From contig JAIMKV010000004.1 of assembly GCA_020692205.1 (NCBI GenBank), positions 62,001-126,000 of the forward strand: a stretch of DNA of 64,000 nucleotides, read 5' to 3'. The notes below the pieces were generated by a model. It saw nothing but the letters and a program-made list of their open reading frames with translations. It searched no databases and was not told the origin of the DNA. The translations under genes and the position numbers were made by a program. The stretch is from Myxosarcina sp. GA_180221_E-2-1-MAG-40_15 (GTDB taxonomy: Bacteria > Cyanobacteriota > Cyanobacteriia > Cyanobacteriales > Xenococcaceae). This document shows positions 26,121 through 34,912 of this stretch, piece by piece. The number at the start of each line of letters is the position of its first letter. Positions within the stretch are counted from its first letter, which is position 1.

Positions 26121-27527
26121 ATGCTCAAAAAAATAACCACTCTCAATCAAAAAAACTTTTTGCTTTTATTGTATATTGTTACTTTATGTGTGTTTGCACC
26201 AGCTGTTTATTGGTTAATCAACTCTGATAGCCAGTTTTTTCCTGAAGCAAAAACAGATAGCAATACTGTTCAAAAGCGGATTAGTATTGGAGATAAAATA
26301 TTAGTTACTGCTCATAGTAATGTATCCAAGCAAGCGGGAGTTGAAGCTTTTGCCGATGGAGATTATGTTAATGCTATTGAAAAATTTAATGCTGCTCTGT
26401 TAAGCGATCGCAATGATCCAGAATCTCGTATTTACCTTAATAATACTGTTGCTGCTAAAACAGAAGATCCTTACATCATTGGAGTTAGTGTTCCTGTTGG
26501 AGGAAACCTTGATGTAGCGCAAGAAATCTTGAGGGGTGTAGCTCAAGCTCAAGATGAAATTAACCATCGAGGTGGTATCAATGGCAGATTGATGATGATT
26601 AAAATTGCCAATGATGATAACGATTCTAAGATTGCTCAAGAGATTGCTGAAAGGTTTGTTAAAGACAAAAAAGTTTTAGCAGTAGTAGGACACAATGATA
26701 GCAATACCTCCATTGCTGCTGCTCCCATTTATCAAAGGAGTGGTTTAGTCATGATTACTCCCACAAGTTCAGCCGAAATGTTAGCGACAATGGGCAGTTA
26801 TATTTTTCGTACTACCCCTAGCACCAGAGATTTAGCTCAAACGCTGGCGGAATATGCGGTAGAAATGGCTGGAAAAAAGAACATCGCCATATGTGCCGAT
26901 TCTGAAGCTGAAGTTAGTGTCTCGTTTAAAGACAACTTTACCTGGGCTGTTTATAATTATGGCGGTAAAATTGCTCCTCTTGATTGCGATTTAGCAGCAG
27001 CCGATTTTTCGCCGACAGAAATTCCTTCTCAAGCAGTTAGTCAGGGTGCAGATGCCTTGCTACTTGCTCCTTCGGTTCGTAAAGTGGACAAAGCGATAGA
27101 AATTGTTGAAGCTAATGAGGATCGCCTTACCCTACTGGGCAACCATTCTATGACCACCTATAAAACTCTGCAAGAGGGGAAAAAAGATGCTAACGGTATG
27201 GTTCTTTCGGTAGCTTGGTATCCCTCCTTAGCTAATTCATTTACCAAAAATGCCCAAGAACTATGGGGTGGAGGAGTAAATTGGCGAACTGCAATGGCTT
27301 ATGATGCTACTCAAGCTTTGTCTAAAGCGATTGCTTCTGGTTCAGAAAGAGAAAAGATCCAGCAAGTCTTAGCCAATCCTGAATTTTCGTCTCAGGGAGC
27401 ATCTTCAAGCATTACTTTCCTGCCATCAGGCGATCGCAATTCAAGAGGAACTTTAGTTAAGGTTTATCCTGGTAAGACATCAGGAACTGGCTATGATTTT
27501 GTGGCTTTGGAAAGCAAGGTTAAATAA
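26121..27527 (+). CDS. Periplasmic ligand-binding protein, branched-chain amino acid (LivJ) type, with TPR-like N-terminus
   Basis: 468 residues. A signal anchor (about 13-34) is followed by a TPR-like stretch (KQAGVEAFADGDYVNAIEKF and AALLSDRNDPESRIYLNN), then a type I periplasmic binding fold (Peripla_BP_6; YIIGVSVPVGGNLDVAQEIL, GINGRLMMIKIANDD, VLAVVGHNDSNTSIAAAP, TPTSSA). No permease or ATPase genes are near, so it may act as a sensor or stand-alone binder rather than in a LIV transporter. TPR plus binding fold is a layout I associate with cyanobacterial receptors fused to kinases; here the kinase part is absent. It overlaps the convergent DASS gene by eight bases. Confidence 0.85.
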   Translation: MLKKITTLNQKNFLLLLYIVTLCVFAPAVYWLINSDSQFFPEAKTDSNTVQKRISIGDKILVTAHSNVSKQAGVEAFADGDYVNAIEKFNAALLSDRNDPESRIYLNNTVAAKTEDPYIIGVSVPVGGNLDVAQEILRGVAQAQDEINHRGGINGRLMMIKIANDDNDSKIAQEIAERFVKDKKVLAVVGHNDSNTSIAAAPIYQRSGLVMITPTSSAEMLATMGSYIFRTTPSTRDLAQTLAEYAVEMAGKKNIAICADSEAEVSVSFKDNFTWAVYNYGGKIAPLDCDLAAADFSPTEIPSQAVSQGADALLLAPSVRKVDKAIEIVEANEDRLTLLGNHSMTTYKTLQEGKKDANGMVLSVAWYPSLANSFTKNAQELWGGGVNWRTAMAYDATQALSKAIASGSEREKIQQVLANPEFSSQGASSSITFLPSGDRNSRGTLVKVYPGKTSGTGYDFVALESKVK

Positions 27528-29151
27528 ACCCTAGCATTTGCCACCACCAACCTCCAATTACTGTCCAAATAAATAAATAAGCCAGACTGAGATAAAATCC
27601 CAGTCTGCACCAGGTGGCAGCATCTACATATCCCTCACCATAATAAATTGGTGCTTCAGCAGTAGCGTAATGGGTTAAACACCCTGATAAGTTAACTAAA
27701 AAAGCCAAAACCAAAGCAGCATAAGTTGGTGGCACTCCCAAAGAAATAGCCACAGACAAAAAGGCGGGATAAGTCGTACTGGCAAGTGCTGCTTTGCTAG
27801 CAAAGAAGTAAGCGCTATAAAAATAAACTATGGTTAAACAAGCAAAAGCTAATTGCCACCATAAATCTTGAATGGCACTGCCAACTTCATTGGTTATCCA
27901 ATCAATCAAGCCAAACTGGCTCAAAAAAGTCGCCATCATCAATAACATCGAAAACCAAATAAATATATCCCAGGTTTTATGTTCCTGGGTAATATCTTTC
28001 CAGGTTAATACTCTAGTAATTAATAGCAAAACAATTCCCATCAAACCCGTAGTCACGCTTTCTATGCCCCAAAGCTGTTTACCCCACCCCCAAAGCAGCA
28101 GCAACACTAAAAATATGCCGATCATTGACCATTCTTGCTGATTGAGTTTGCCCATTGCACGCAAATTTTTTTTAGCTAGTTTTGGAGCTTCTGGGGTAGA
28201 TTTTAACTGTGGCGGATAAAACCAATAAACTATTAAGGGCATAACTAACAGGCTAAGGCATCCAGGTAATAAAGCTGCCAAAGCCCAAGTTAGCCAATCT
28301 AGATCTACGCCAGCAAGTTGCTGAGCCAGCTCTGCCATCAAAGGATTGGCTACCATCGCCGTTAAAAACAAGGTAGTGGTAATTTGAGTTCCCTGGTAAG
28401 CAGTTGTCATCAAAAAAGCACCAATTTTACGTTCAGTACCATCCCGAGGATCGCTACAATAAGCTATTGATAAGGATTTTACAATGGGAAAAATTACACC
28501 ACCACATCTGGCATTGCCGCTAGGCATTACAGGGGATAAGATTACATCCGTCATTAATAGACCATAGCTCACTAGCAAACTATTTCTGCCCAAAAGAGCA
28601 ATAAAAATATAGGCAATGCGTGTGCCTAAACCAGTTTTGATAATTGCTCTGGCAACCAGAAAAGAGCTAACGGTAAGCCATACAGTTTTGTTACTAAATC
28701 CACTCAACCCTTGCTCGATGGTTAAGGTATTGCTAATAACCAAGATGGTTAAAGCAATTATTGCTACAGCGCCGATCGGCAACGGTTTGGTAATAAAGCT
28801 AATGATCGTAGCCAAAAAAATTGCCAACAAATGCCATGCTTGTTCATTGACTCCTGTGGGAGATGGCAACAACCAAATAATACTGCCGATGAATAATGGC
28901 AACAACCAAGATTTAGATTGTTTAATTTTTTTGTTGATCTTGCCTAATTTTAGCCGGTAACAAATAAGCCAATAAAAGCTCGGCACGATAAATAATAAAC
29001 ACTTAGTACAGGAATACTTTTTGAGTCTGTAGCGATCTTTAGTACTTTGCAAAGAAGCGACTTTTATTTGACCAGAGTTGTGCCATGATTGGTGACGCTG
29101 ACTTGTTAAAGATGAATTATTTTGATTAGACTGCTTAAATACAAATCTCAT
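27520..29151 (-). CDS. DASS/SLC13-family anion symporter
   Basis: A membrane transporter of the divalent anion:sodium symporter family (dicarboxylate or sulfate), nearest in feel to the plastid 2-oxoglutarate/malate translocator group. About 12 hydrophobic segments start at about residue 84, with the family pieces TKPLPIGAVAIIALT, GFSNKTVWLTVSSFLVARAI, MPSGNARCGGVIFPI and, near the C-terminus, LSGCLTHYATAEAPIYYGEGY. The first 70 or so residues (polar, with SCTKCLLF) are not typical; a GTG at Val55 is an alternative start. The substrate cannot be fixed from sequence. Convergent with the binding-protein gene. Confidence 0.88.
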   Translation of the reverse strand: MRFVFKQSNQNNSSLTSQRHQSWHNSGQIKVASLQSTKDRYRLKKYSCTKCLLFIVPSFYWLICYRLKLGKINKKIKQSKSWLLPLFIGSIIWLLPSPTGVNEQAWHLLAIFLATIISFITKPLPIGAVAIIALTILVISNTLTIEQGLSGFSNKTVWLTVSSFLVARAIIKTGLGTRIAYIFIALLGRNSLLVSYGLLMTDVILSPVMPSGNARCGGVIFPIVKSLSIAYCSDPRDGTERKIGAFLMTTAYQGTQITTTLFLTAMVANPLMAELAQQLAGVDLDWLTWALAALLPGCLSLLVMPLIVYWFYPPQLKSTPEAPKLAKKNLRAMGKLNQQEWSMIGIFLVLLLLWGWGKQLWGIESVTTGLMGIVLLLITRVLTWKDITQEHKTWDIFIWFSMLLMMATFLSQFGLIDWITNEVGSAIQDLWWQLAFACLTIVYFYSAYFFASKAALASTTYPAFLSVAISLGVPPTYAALVLAFLVNLSGCLTHYATAEAPIYYGEGYVDAATWCRLGFYLSLAYLFIWTVIGGWWWQMLGFI

Positions 29152-29290
29152 CAGTACTCCGCTACGATGATGTTGAAAAGCTCAAGAGAAGTATGAGGAA
29201 TCATTAGAGCTTATGATTTGGAACATTATCAAAAAAGTTTAAAGTTTAAGTTGAAACTCAATCAAATTTTCTTTTAGAGTAAAAACAACA

Positions 29291-30505
29291 CTAACTATTT
29301 AGTGCCGATACATTTACCTGAAGGAGATGAGTTAGTAAATTAGATATCTGCCACTTATTGACAACGCTGCTTTGACAAACATCATTAGTTAACATACAGT
29401 AGCCAGAAGAATGATCTAAGGTGAGAATATGGGACCTACCGTTAGAGCTTTGAAGACTATAGGTTTGACATAGCTGTAGTAATTTACTCAGACTATAAAG
29501 GGTTGGTACCTTGAGCTGGGCGATTTTTGCCATTTCTACAGGCGCTGTAATTAAGCTAACCTCTCCTGGTTTATGTTGAGAAAAATCTTGGGCGAGAGAA
29601 GGAAGATGACTTTGGCTACCTGGAGTTTTGATGTAGGCATAAATTTGTTGTTCGGTGGGTAAATCTTCTGGTTTAATACCATAACGAACAAAAATAGAGT
29701 TTACTTCGGCAATTACAGTTTTAATGAGGCTGTTAGTGCGAGAATTTGTGGTTAAGTCGGCAATTACCTTTCCAGTTAAAGCCGACAAAACATTAGTAGT
29801 GAGGTTAATGGCTAGTTTATTACATACTGCCGCACGTATTTTGCTTGTATAGGTAGCGGTTACGCCATGCTGAGAAAACAAATCGCATAAGTGCTTAACC
29901 ATGGTTTGTTGTTTTGAATTGCAATTAGCATTTTTGGTTAAACCCAAGATCAATTGAGGAGGCTTTCTGACTTCAATTTCCGCCTGTGCTGTTTTTCGGC
30001 AAGGAGCTTTTACTACACAGCCTACCAAAGTAAATTTACTCAAATTTCTATAGAGATAGCCATTTTGGTCAACACTATCTAGATAGCGACAAGAACTTAA
30101 CTTATTAAATAGGTTTTGGCTCAGTAAATTTAAATAGCTATCATCATCAAACCACCAGTAGGGAATTCCATTTTGGGCATGAATTAATATTGTATTTGGG
30201 TTAGAATGAGCTTGAATATAAGAAACAACATCATGTAGATGATTGCTTTTAATAGCAACAATAATTAGGTCAAACTTTTCAGCGAGATACGTTGTCGTAT
30301 CGATAAATCTAACTTGAGGATTTAATGGTGAAATCCATAATCTTTCTCCGTTGGCATAATGTATTTTTAAACCCTGTTCTTGTAGCTGATGAGTGTAGTT
30401 GCTGTGAGGTTTACTAGCAAAAGTAATTTTCAAATTAGCTTTAACTAGAGAAGCTCCCAATAACGCCCCGACTGATCCAGCACCAATTACTAAAATGTTA
30501 TCCAT
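29291..30505 (-). CDS. PanE/ApbA-family reductase (ketopantoate reductase-like)
   Basis: 404 residues. The N-terminal Rossmann fold begins ILVIGAGSVGALLGASLVKA, followed by DLIIVAIKSNHLHDV and ILIHAQNGI, as in 2-dehydropantoate 2-reductase. The helical C-terminal domain has IRAAVCNKLAINLTTNVLSALTG, whose Lys is the catalytic one in PanE, and a Glu further on. It is about 100 residues longer than E. coli PanE and lacks panBC neighbours, so it may act on another 2-keto acid. It belongs to the NADPH-dependent 2-hydroxyacid dehydrogenase superfamily. Confidence 0.85.
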   Translation of the reverse strand: MDNILVIGAGSVGALLGASLVKANLKITFASKPHSNYTHQLQEQGLKIHYANGERLWISPLNPQVRFIDTTTYLAEKFDLIIVAIKSNHLHDVVSYIQAHSNPNTILIHAQNGIPYWWFDDDSYLNLLSQNLFNKLSSCRYLDSVDQNGYLYRNLSKFTLVGCVVKAPCRKTAQAEIEVRKPPQLILGLTKNANCNSKQQTMVKHLCDLFSQHGVTATYTSKIRAAVCNKLAINLTTNVLSALTGKVIADLTTNSRTNSLIKTVIAEVNSIFVRYGIKPEDLPTEQQIYAYIKTPGSQSHLPSLAQDFSQHKPGEVSLITAPVEMAKIAQLKVPTLYSLSKLLQLCQTYSLQSSNGRSHILTLDHSSGYCMLTNDVCQSSVVNKWQISNLLTHLLQVNVSALNS

Positions 30506-30830
30506 TAAAAATTTTATCGACTTTCTGCCAATAACTGTTTAAAACTACAAATAAAGTTTGATAACTGTCAAAATCTGTCAACTTATTTTTCTGTAAAAAT
30601 ATTGTGCCAAAATTTGTTGCTTCAATTAATTAATGATTTTGCCTAGTAGCTACCGCGATCGCAAAATGAGCATTAAACTCCTAAATAGAAAAAAGTAAAA
30701 AATTTCTGCACCGATTTATCATCGTAAAGTTAATAGATTAAAATTAAATTAAGCTTTTAATATGAGCTGAGTAAGGTAATTTATTTAACAGTTTATTGTT
30801 GATTTAGTGTGTCGTTAATTTTTTGACAAT
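30506..30830. other. 325-base spacer
   Basis: AT-rich, with one HIP1 site (30657-30664). No gene or clear structure is seen. It would carry the promoter of the reductase gene. Confidence 0.5.
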
Positions 30831-30909
30831 TTGAGCGTAAATAGACAGCTAAATTTTTGGGTCAAATTCTGTCTTTTATTCTACTTCTGGCAAATTTTTT
30901 CAGGGGGAA

Positions 30910-31148
30910 AAGCAGAACAATATATACCAATTATTAAAGTTGTCCTAGAGCGATCGCGTCCCTTAACTGCCGAAGAAAAAGAACTAGCTAAAGATAAAAA
31001 ATACGGCAAAACCATTGAAAGGCTAGGCTCGATAGTCGCAGCTCAAGAAGAATTCCAGGAAACTTGTTCGGGTAATGGTAATTTGGTTTTAAATGCGATC
31101 GCTTGGCAGCTAAGCAAGGGGGCTGAACCCCAAGCAGAGAAAAATTAA
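30910..31148 (+). pseudogene. 5'-truncated second copy of the hypothetical gene
   Basis: Encodes the last 79 residues of the protein at 23589-24188 (AEQYIPIIKVVLERSRPLTA onward, ending AEPQAEKN) with one amino-acid change (Q to K). The N-terminal domain is missing; an unrelated 26-codon lead-in makes an ORF from 30831. Close conservation suggests a recent event or gene conversion. The block 30910-31152 is copy B of the 243-base repeat. Confidence 0.85.
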
Positions 31149-31197
31149 TCAGTTGGGGAGTAGAGCAGTTTAATAATTAATAATTGATAAACAAAGC

Positions 31198-31974
31198 TCA
31201 TGAGCTGTAATTAAGAACTCTAACTAAAGTGCGATCGCCATTTAAATAAGATTTTTTCACCGTAAAGCGATCGCTTCCTACCTGAGCAACTTCAAGATCC
31301 TCTACCAAGCCCAAAAACTCTTCCACAGGTGCTAAATCGCAATTGTCTTTATTTGAGGCATTAGTCTGATAATGAGTCGGGATCACCATCTTAGGATTGA
31401 GAACCTTGACTACTTGTCTTGCTTCTTGAGCGTTATAGGCTTTTATTCCTCCACCAACAGGAGCGAGTAAGATATCTGCACCACTTAAGAGAATTTTATC
31501 TTCCGTAGCTAAAGGAGCAGCCGCACCACCTAAATGCAGGATGTTAACACCTCCTTGATTCCATCGCCAGGCAATATTCTCGCCAAAGCGACGGCCTTGT
31601 TCGCGATCGTGAGCTAAAGCAAATCCCTGAAATTTGATGTCGCCAAACTGATGAACACCACGTTGAGTGATGACTTCGGGATTCCCTGCGACTGATTCAA
31701 CTGCTCCTTCGTCTAACAGAAAACTGCTGACTAACACCACGTCAGGTTGCAAATCGGGCAAAGTATAGCCTGCAGTACAGCCAACCGATTCGTAGGGATT
31801 GACTAGCACTTTTAAACCACTACCTGAGAACAAGAAACAGGTATGTCCCAAATATTGAATGCTTACTCCATCCGAGCTATTTTGAGCCAGAAGAGTTCTG
31901 CGGGGCATTAGACTTGTAGCGATCGCCGTTGTTAAACCTATCCCACCGTAGCGGATTAATTCTCGCCGTTTCAT
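31198..31974 (-). CDS. Exported MBL-fold protein with degenerate metal site
   Basis: 258 residues of the UlaG-like/L-ascorbate-lactonase-like MBL branch. A twin-arginine-like leader (KRRELIRYGGIGLTTAIATS) suggests export or thylakoid-lumen targeting by Tat. The fold markers are SIQYLGHTCFLFSGSGLKVL at the start, NILHLGG, ADILLAPVGG and MVIPTHY. The usual metal motif HxHxDH after VLVS is replaced by SFLLDE, so at most one metal site remains. It lies two bases downstream of trpG/pabA and is surely co-transcribed. Its 3' end is the parent of the remnant at 24199-24275. Function unknown. Confidence 0.85.
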   Translation of the reverse strand: MKRRELIRYGGIGLTTAIATSLMPRRTLLAQNSSDGVSIQYLGHTCFLFSGSGLKVLVNPYESVGCTAGYTLPDLQPDVVLVSSFLLDEGAVESVAGNPEVITQRGVHQFGDIKFQGFALAHDREQGRRFGENIAWRWNQGGVNILHLGGAAAPLATEDKILLSGADILLAPVGGGIKAYNAQEARQVVKVLNPKMVIPTHYQTNASNKDNCDLAPVEEFLGLVEDLEVAQVGSDRFTVKKSYLNGDRTLVRVLNYSS

Positions 31975-31976
31975 GT

Positions 31977-32573
31977 TTATTTACTACTTAAAGACTGCAA
32001 AAAATTGCGTAATAATGATTTACCATTATCCGTCAAAATGCTTTCAGGATGAAACTGTACTCCCTGAAGATGATGATAGTCTCGATGACGAACACCCATA
32101 ATCGTACCGTCCTCTACCCAGGCTGTAACTTCTAGGGTATTGGGAATGGTCTGAGGCTCAATGACCAAACTGTGATATCTCGTAGCGGTAAAAGGAGATG
32201 CTAATCCAGCAAATACGCCCACATTTCGATGATGTATCATCGATGTCTTACCGTGCATTAGCACAGGTGCAGCAACTATCTGACCACCAAAAACTTGACC
32301 AATACTCTGATGACCCAAACAAACACCCAAAATAGGAATCTGAGAACCCAGTTTTTCGATTAATTGAAGCGATATTCCGGCATCTTCTGGACGACCAGGA
32401 CCTGGCGAAATCAAGATGCCATCTGGCTTAAGCTGATTTATAAGCTCGATATCAATAGCGTCGTTGCGATAAACCTGAATATCTGATGCTACAGGTAATT
32501 CCTGAGCCAGTTCTCCCAAATACTGCACCAAATTATAGGTAAAGCTATCGTAGTTATCAATAACTATAATCAA
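31977..32573 (-). CDS. trpG: Glutamine amidotransferase of anthranilate/aminodeoxychorismate synthase
   Basis: Component II that delivers ammonia from glutamine to the TrpE or PabB partner, for tryptophan or folate synthesis. 198 residues with the class I triad: nucleophile Cys in ILGVCLGHQSIG, and His and Glu in LQGVQFHPESILT. The oxyanion loop ISPGPGRPEDAG and VMHGKTS are also present. The start at IIVIDNYDSFTYN is exact for the family. It lies between dgkA (12 bases) and the MBL gene (2 bases). TrpG and PabA cannot be told apart here and cyanobacteria may use one for both. Confidence 0.94.
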   Translation of the reverse strand: MIIVIDNYDSFTYNLVQYLGELAQELPVASDIQVYRNDAIDIELINQLKPDGILISPGPGRPEDAGISLQLIEKLGSQIPILGVCLGHQSIGQVFGGQIVAAPVLMHGKTSMIHHRNVGVFAGLASPFTATRYHSLVIEPQTIPNTLEVTAWVEDGTIMGVRHRDYHHLQGVQFHPESILTDNGKSLLRNFLQSLSSK

Positions 32574-32585
32574 GTTAAATCTCCA

Positions 32586-33038
32586 TTACACTATCAGCAT
32601 CATACGCTGAAACAAAGGCGGAAGCAAGATAAACGCAGCTACGATCACTGCGGCGATCGCGCTAATCAAGACTGCCCCAGCAGCACAATCTTTGGCTATT
32701 TTCGCTAGCTCATGATAACTCTGTTTAACTGTTAGATCAACAACGGCTTCAATTGCCGTATTGATCAACTCTAAGACCATGACAATCGCACAGGTCATGC
32801 TAATTATTGCCATTTCTATAGCTTCAATTCTCAAAATAGCACCCAAACTTACTGCGAAGATGCCGATAAAAGTATGAATGCGGAAGTTTCTTTGTGTTGA
32901 AAAAGCATAACCTACCCCAGCCCAAGCATATTTAAAACTTAAGAATAAGTTTGGTGCTACTTGCCAAGCTAAGTTACGAATAATTTTTTGATTAGCTCTA
33001 GATGATTCTTGAGTAGGGGCAATAGTAGAAGATTTCAT
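32586..33038 (-). CDS. dgkA: Diacylglycerol/undecaprenol kinase, DgkA family
   Basis: A small integral-membrane lipid kinase of 150 residues. An N-terminal amphipathic part (NLFLSFKYAWAGVGYAFSTQ, RNFRIHTF) precedes three membrane helices. The family signature ELINTAIEAVVDLTV carries the catalytic Glu, followed by AKDCAAGAVL. Cyanobacterial and Gram-positive members often phosphorylate undecaprenol rather than diacylglycerol. It is part of the minus-strand series ybeY-dgkA-trpG common in cyanobacteria. Confidence 0.93.
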   Translation of the reverse strand: MKSSTIAPTQESSRANQKIIRNLAWQVAPNLFLSFKYAWAGVGYAFSTQRNFRIHTFIGIFAVSLGAILRIEAIEMAIISMTCAIVMVLELINTAIEAVVDLTVKQSYHELAKIAKDCAAGAVLISAIAAVIVAAFILLPPLFQRMMLIV

Positions 33039-33217
33039 ATTTAGATCGATTAAAGACAGCTTCGGATTGTTTTTTTTACTTTGATTAAATCATAAGGATC
33101 GACTCAATTTTAATCCGTATACGTGCTTATTTATAACCTCATAATAACCCAATGATTACTAAGCAGAATGTTCAAATAGGACAGTATAAATATTTGCAAT
33201 TGCCAGATATTTTTTGG

Positions 33218-33733
33218 TTAAATATTGATTAATTGAATTAGCTTAGACTGTTGCTCCAACATCTGTTCTAGACTGCGGTCGTCGGGATGATCCCAACCAA
33301 GAAGGTGCAACAAGCCGTGGCTAGCTAACCAAGCCAACTCTACTCTCAAAGGATGCTGTTGTTCCCTTGCCTGTCGAGCAGCAGTATCTAGGGAGATAAT
33401 AATATCGCCTAAGTATAAAGGTTCAGCCAGATCTGGAGGCAGAGTAATATTTGCTTCGGTAGCAGCAAAAGCTAAAACATCTGTAGGTTGGTCTAATGAG
33501 CGATATTGATGATTAAATGTCTGAATTTGGCGATCGCTAGTTAGGCGGAGACTCAGCTCGCAACTTTTGGCTAATTTAGTCGGAGTCGAACCTAATAACT
33601 GCAACCAAGCTTCAAACCAGTTAACCCATGGAATCGAATCAATTTCGAGCAAATCTGCTGCAGACAAATCCCCTTGCTCAACATGTTCGACATAAATAAT
33701 GGCATCTATAGATTGTTCAACAGTTATATTCAT
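33218..33733 (-). CDS. ybeY: Endoribonuclease YbeY
   Basis: A zinc-dependent endoribonuclease for 16S rRNA 3'-end maturation and ribosome quality control. 171 residues; the UPF0054 signature HGLLHLLGWDHP carries the three His ligands near residue 140, and TDVLAFAA and LGDIIISLD are the usual upstream motifs. The start is upstream of VEQSIDAIIYVEHV, a slightly longer N-terminus than in E. coli. It lies 12 bases after the DUF3285 gene. Confidence 0.95.
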   Translation of the reverse strand: MNITVEQSIDAIIYVEHVEQGDLSAADLLEIDSIPWVNWFEAWLQLLGSTPTKLAKSCELSLRLTSDRQIQTFNHQYRSLDQPTDVLAFAATEANITLPPDLAEPLYLGDIIISLDTAARQAREQQHPLRVELAWLASHGLLHLLGWDHPDDRSLEQMLEQQSKLIQLINI

Positions 33734-33745
33734 ACATAGTTTAGT

Positions 33746-33961
33746 TTATGGTTTGGTTAAATAAGCTAGACCGATTAAAAGACCTACTAGACCAACGGTA
33801 GTCAGAAAAAAGTGCCATAAAGACTGTCTTCCCTTGCGAACCATATTCCGCATCGCCAATTTGACATAGCTATCTTTGGGTCGAGGGGCTTGGCTAAGAT
33901 CTTCTACCGCTTGATCCTGAGCAATAAGTTCTTCAACTGGTTCAGGAGCAGAATTTGTCAT
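33746..33961 (-). CDS. DUF3285-family small membrane protein
   Basis: 71 residues: an acidic N-terminus, then PKDSYVKLAMRNMVRKGRQSL and a C-terminal membrane helix (about 50-68). This agrees with the cyanobacterial DUF3285 family as I recall it. A C-terminally anchored protein of unknown function, placed between the phytol kinase and ybeY genes and likely co-transcribed. Confidence 0.78.
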   Translation of the reverse strand: MTNSAPEPVEELIAQDQAVEDLSQAPRPKDSYVKLAMRNMVRKGRQSLWHFFLTTVGLVGLLIGLAYLTKP

Positions 33962-34015
33962 GATTAAAAATAATCTAGCTAAATATAAAGTTTATGGGGT
34001 CGATATTTAACTTAA

Positions 34016-34720
34016 TCATAGTGCCTGAACCGCAAAAAAACACAAGAATCCGCTAGCTAAAGGAACGGTGAGATTATCTATACCTAGCTTAGAAAAAGCT
34101 TCAGCAATTGTGGAGACTAGGGCAACCACTAGCGAAATTGTCCACGTTTGCCAATTGTTTCCCTCAACCAAACCTAAAATCGCTCCCGTAACGATGAAAG
34201 CTGCTACTGCCATTGCCAGAGAACCTTCCCAGCTTTTAGTTATCTGTCCGATCTGATATTGATGTTGACCAAAACGCTGACCAATAATTGCCGCCATCCC
34301 ATCTCCCCATGCCATGACTAAAATACCGATTACTGCATACTGAGGACTATTTTGCCAGAAACAGGCGGTTAATATACCCATACTGATCGCGTAAAACAGC
34401 GTGCCAAAACTTTTACGTCCTACACTCTCAATGCTAGGTAAAATCGGGATGATGTAGGATATAACTGCGATCGCCGCAGCAATAATCGCTGCGCTGACGA
34501 TGACGCTTGAAGATATATCTAGCCACCAAGCTAATAAAATTACATTGCCGCTACCGATATGAACTACTTTGCGAGTCAGTTCAGGATCCTCGGTAAGTAT
34601 CCGACTTAAAACCTCCGCCAAAATCACCAGCATTGCTAGATAAGCGAAAATAGCACCCAAAGGAAAAGCAAGATTGAGCAGGATACTATTTACAGAAAAT
34701 GAGAGTTCTGGATTACTCAT
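34016..34720 (-). CDS. Phytol kinase-like protein (VTE5/dolichol-kinase family)
   Basis: A CTP-dependent lipid alcohol kinase family member. In plants and cyanobacteria VTE5 phosphorylates phytol released from chlorophyll for tocopherol synthesis. 234 residues with about seven membrane segments. Family pieces are ELTRKVVHIGSGNVILLAW, the AWGDGMAAIIGQRFG motif, KSWEGSLAMAVAAF and STIAEAFSKLGIDNLTVPL. First gene of the minus-strand series down to 31198. Confidence 0.88.
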   Translation of the reverse strand: MSNPELSFSVNSILLNLAFPLGAIFAYLAMLVILAEVLSRILTEDPELTRKVVHIGSGNVILLAWWLDISSSVIVSAAIIAAAIAVISYIIPILPSIESVGRKSFGTLFYAISMGILTACFWQNSPQYAVIGILVMAWGDGMAAIIGQRFGQHQYQIGQITKSWEGSLAMAVAAFIVTGAILGLVEGNNWQTWTISLVVALVSTIAEAFSKLGIDNLTVPLASGFLCFFAVQAL

Positions 34721-34912
34721 AGATATGCGTTCAAGAGATAAAAATATTTAAACAGTGAAGTAAAACGAATGTAATTACAAGGTATACAGCCAATAGTACT
34801 AAAAAGACATATTTAGATTTTGGCAACTTTTGTAGTTCACTCTAAGGAATTTAACTTTCCGAAACTATGATTAGTTTTAGATTGCGCTAGTTAAGATCAA
34901 GTCGTCAGTTAT

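Noticed and set aside
25994-26227. 77-codon ORF overlapping the start of the binding-protein gene
   Set aside because: It overlaps the better-supported frame at 26121, has AT-driven composition (F, Y, K, N, S) and no family features.
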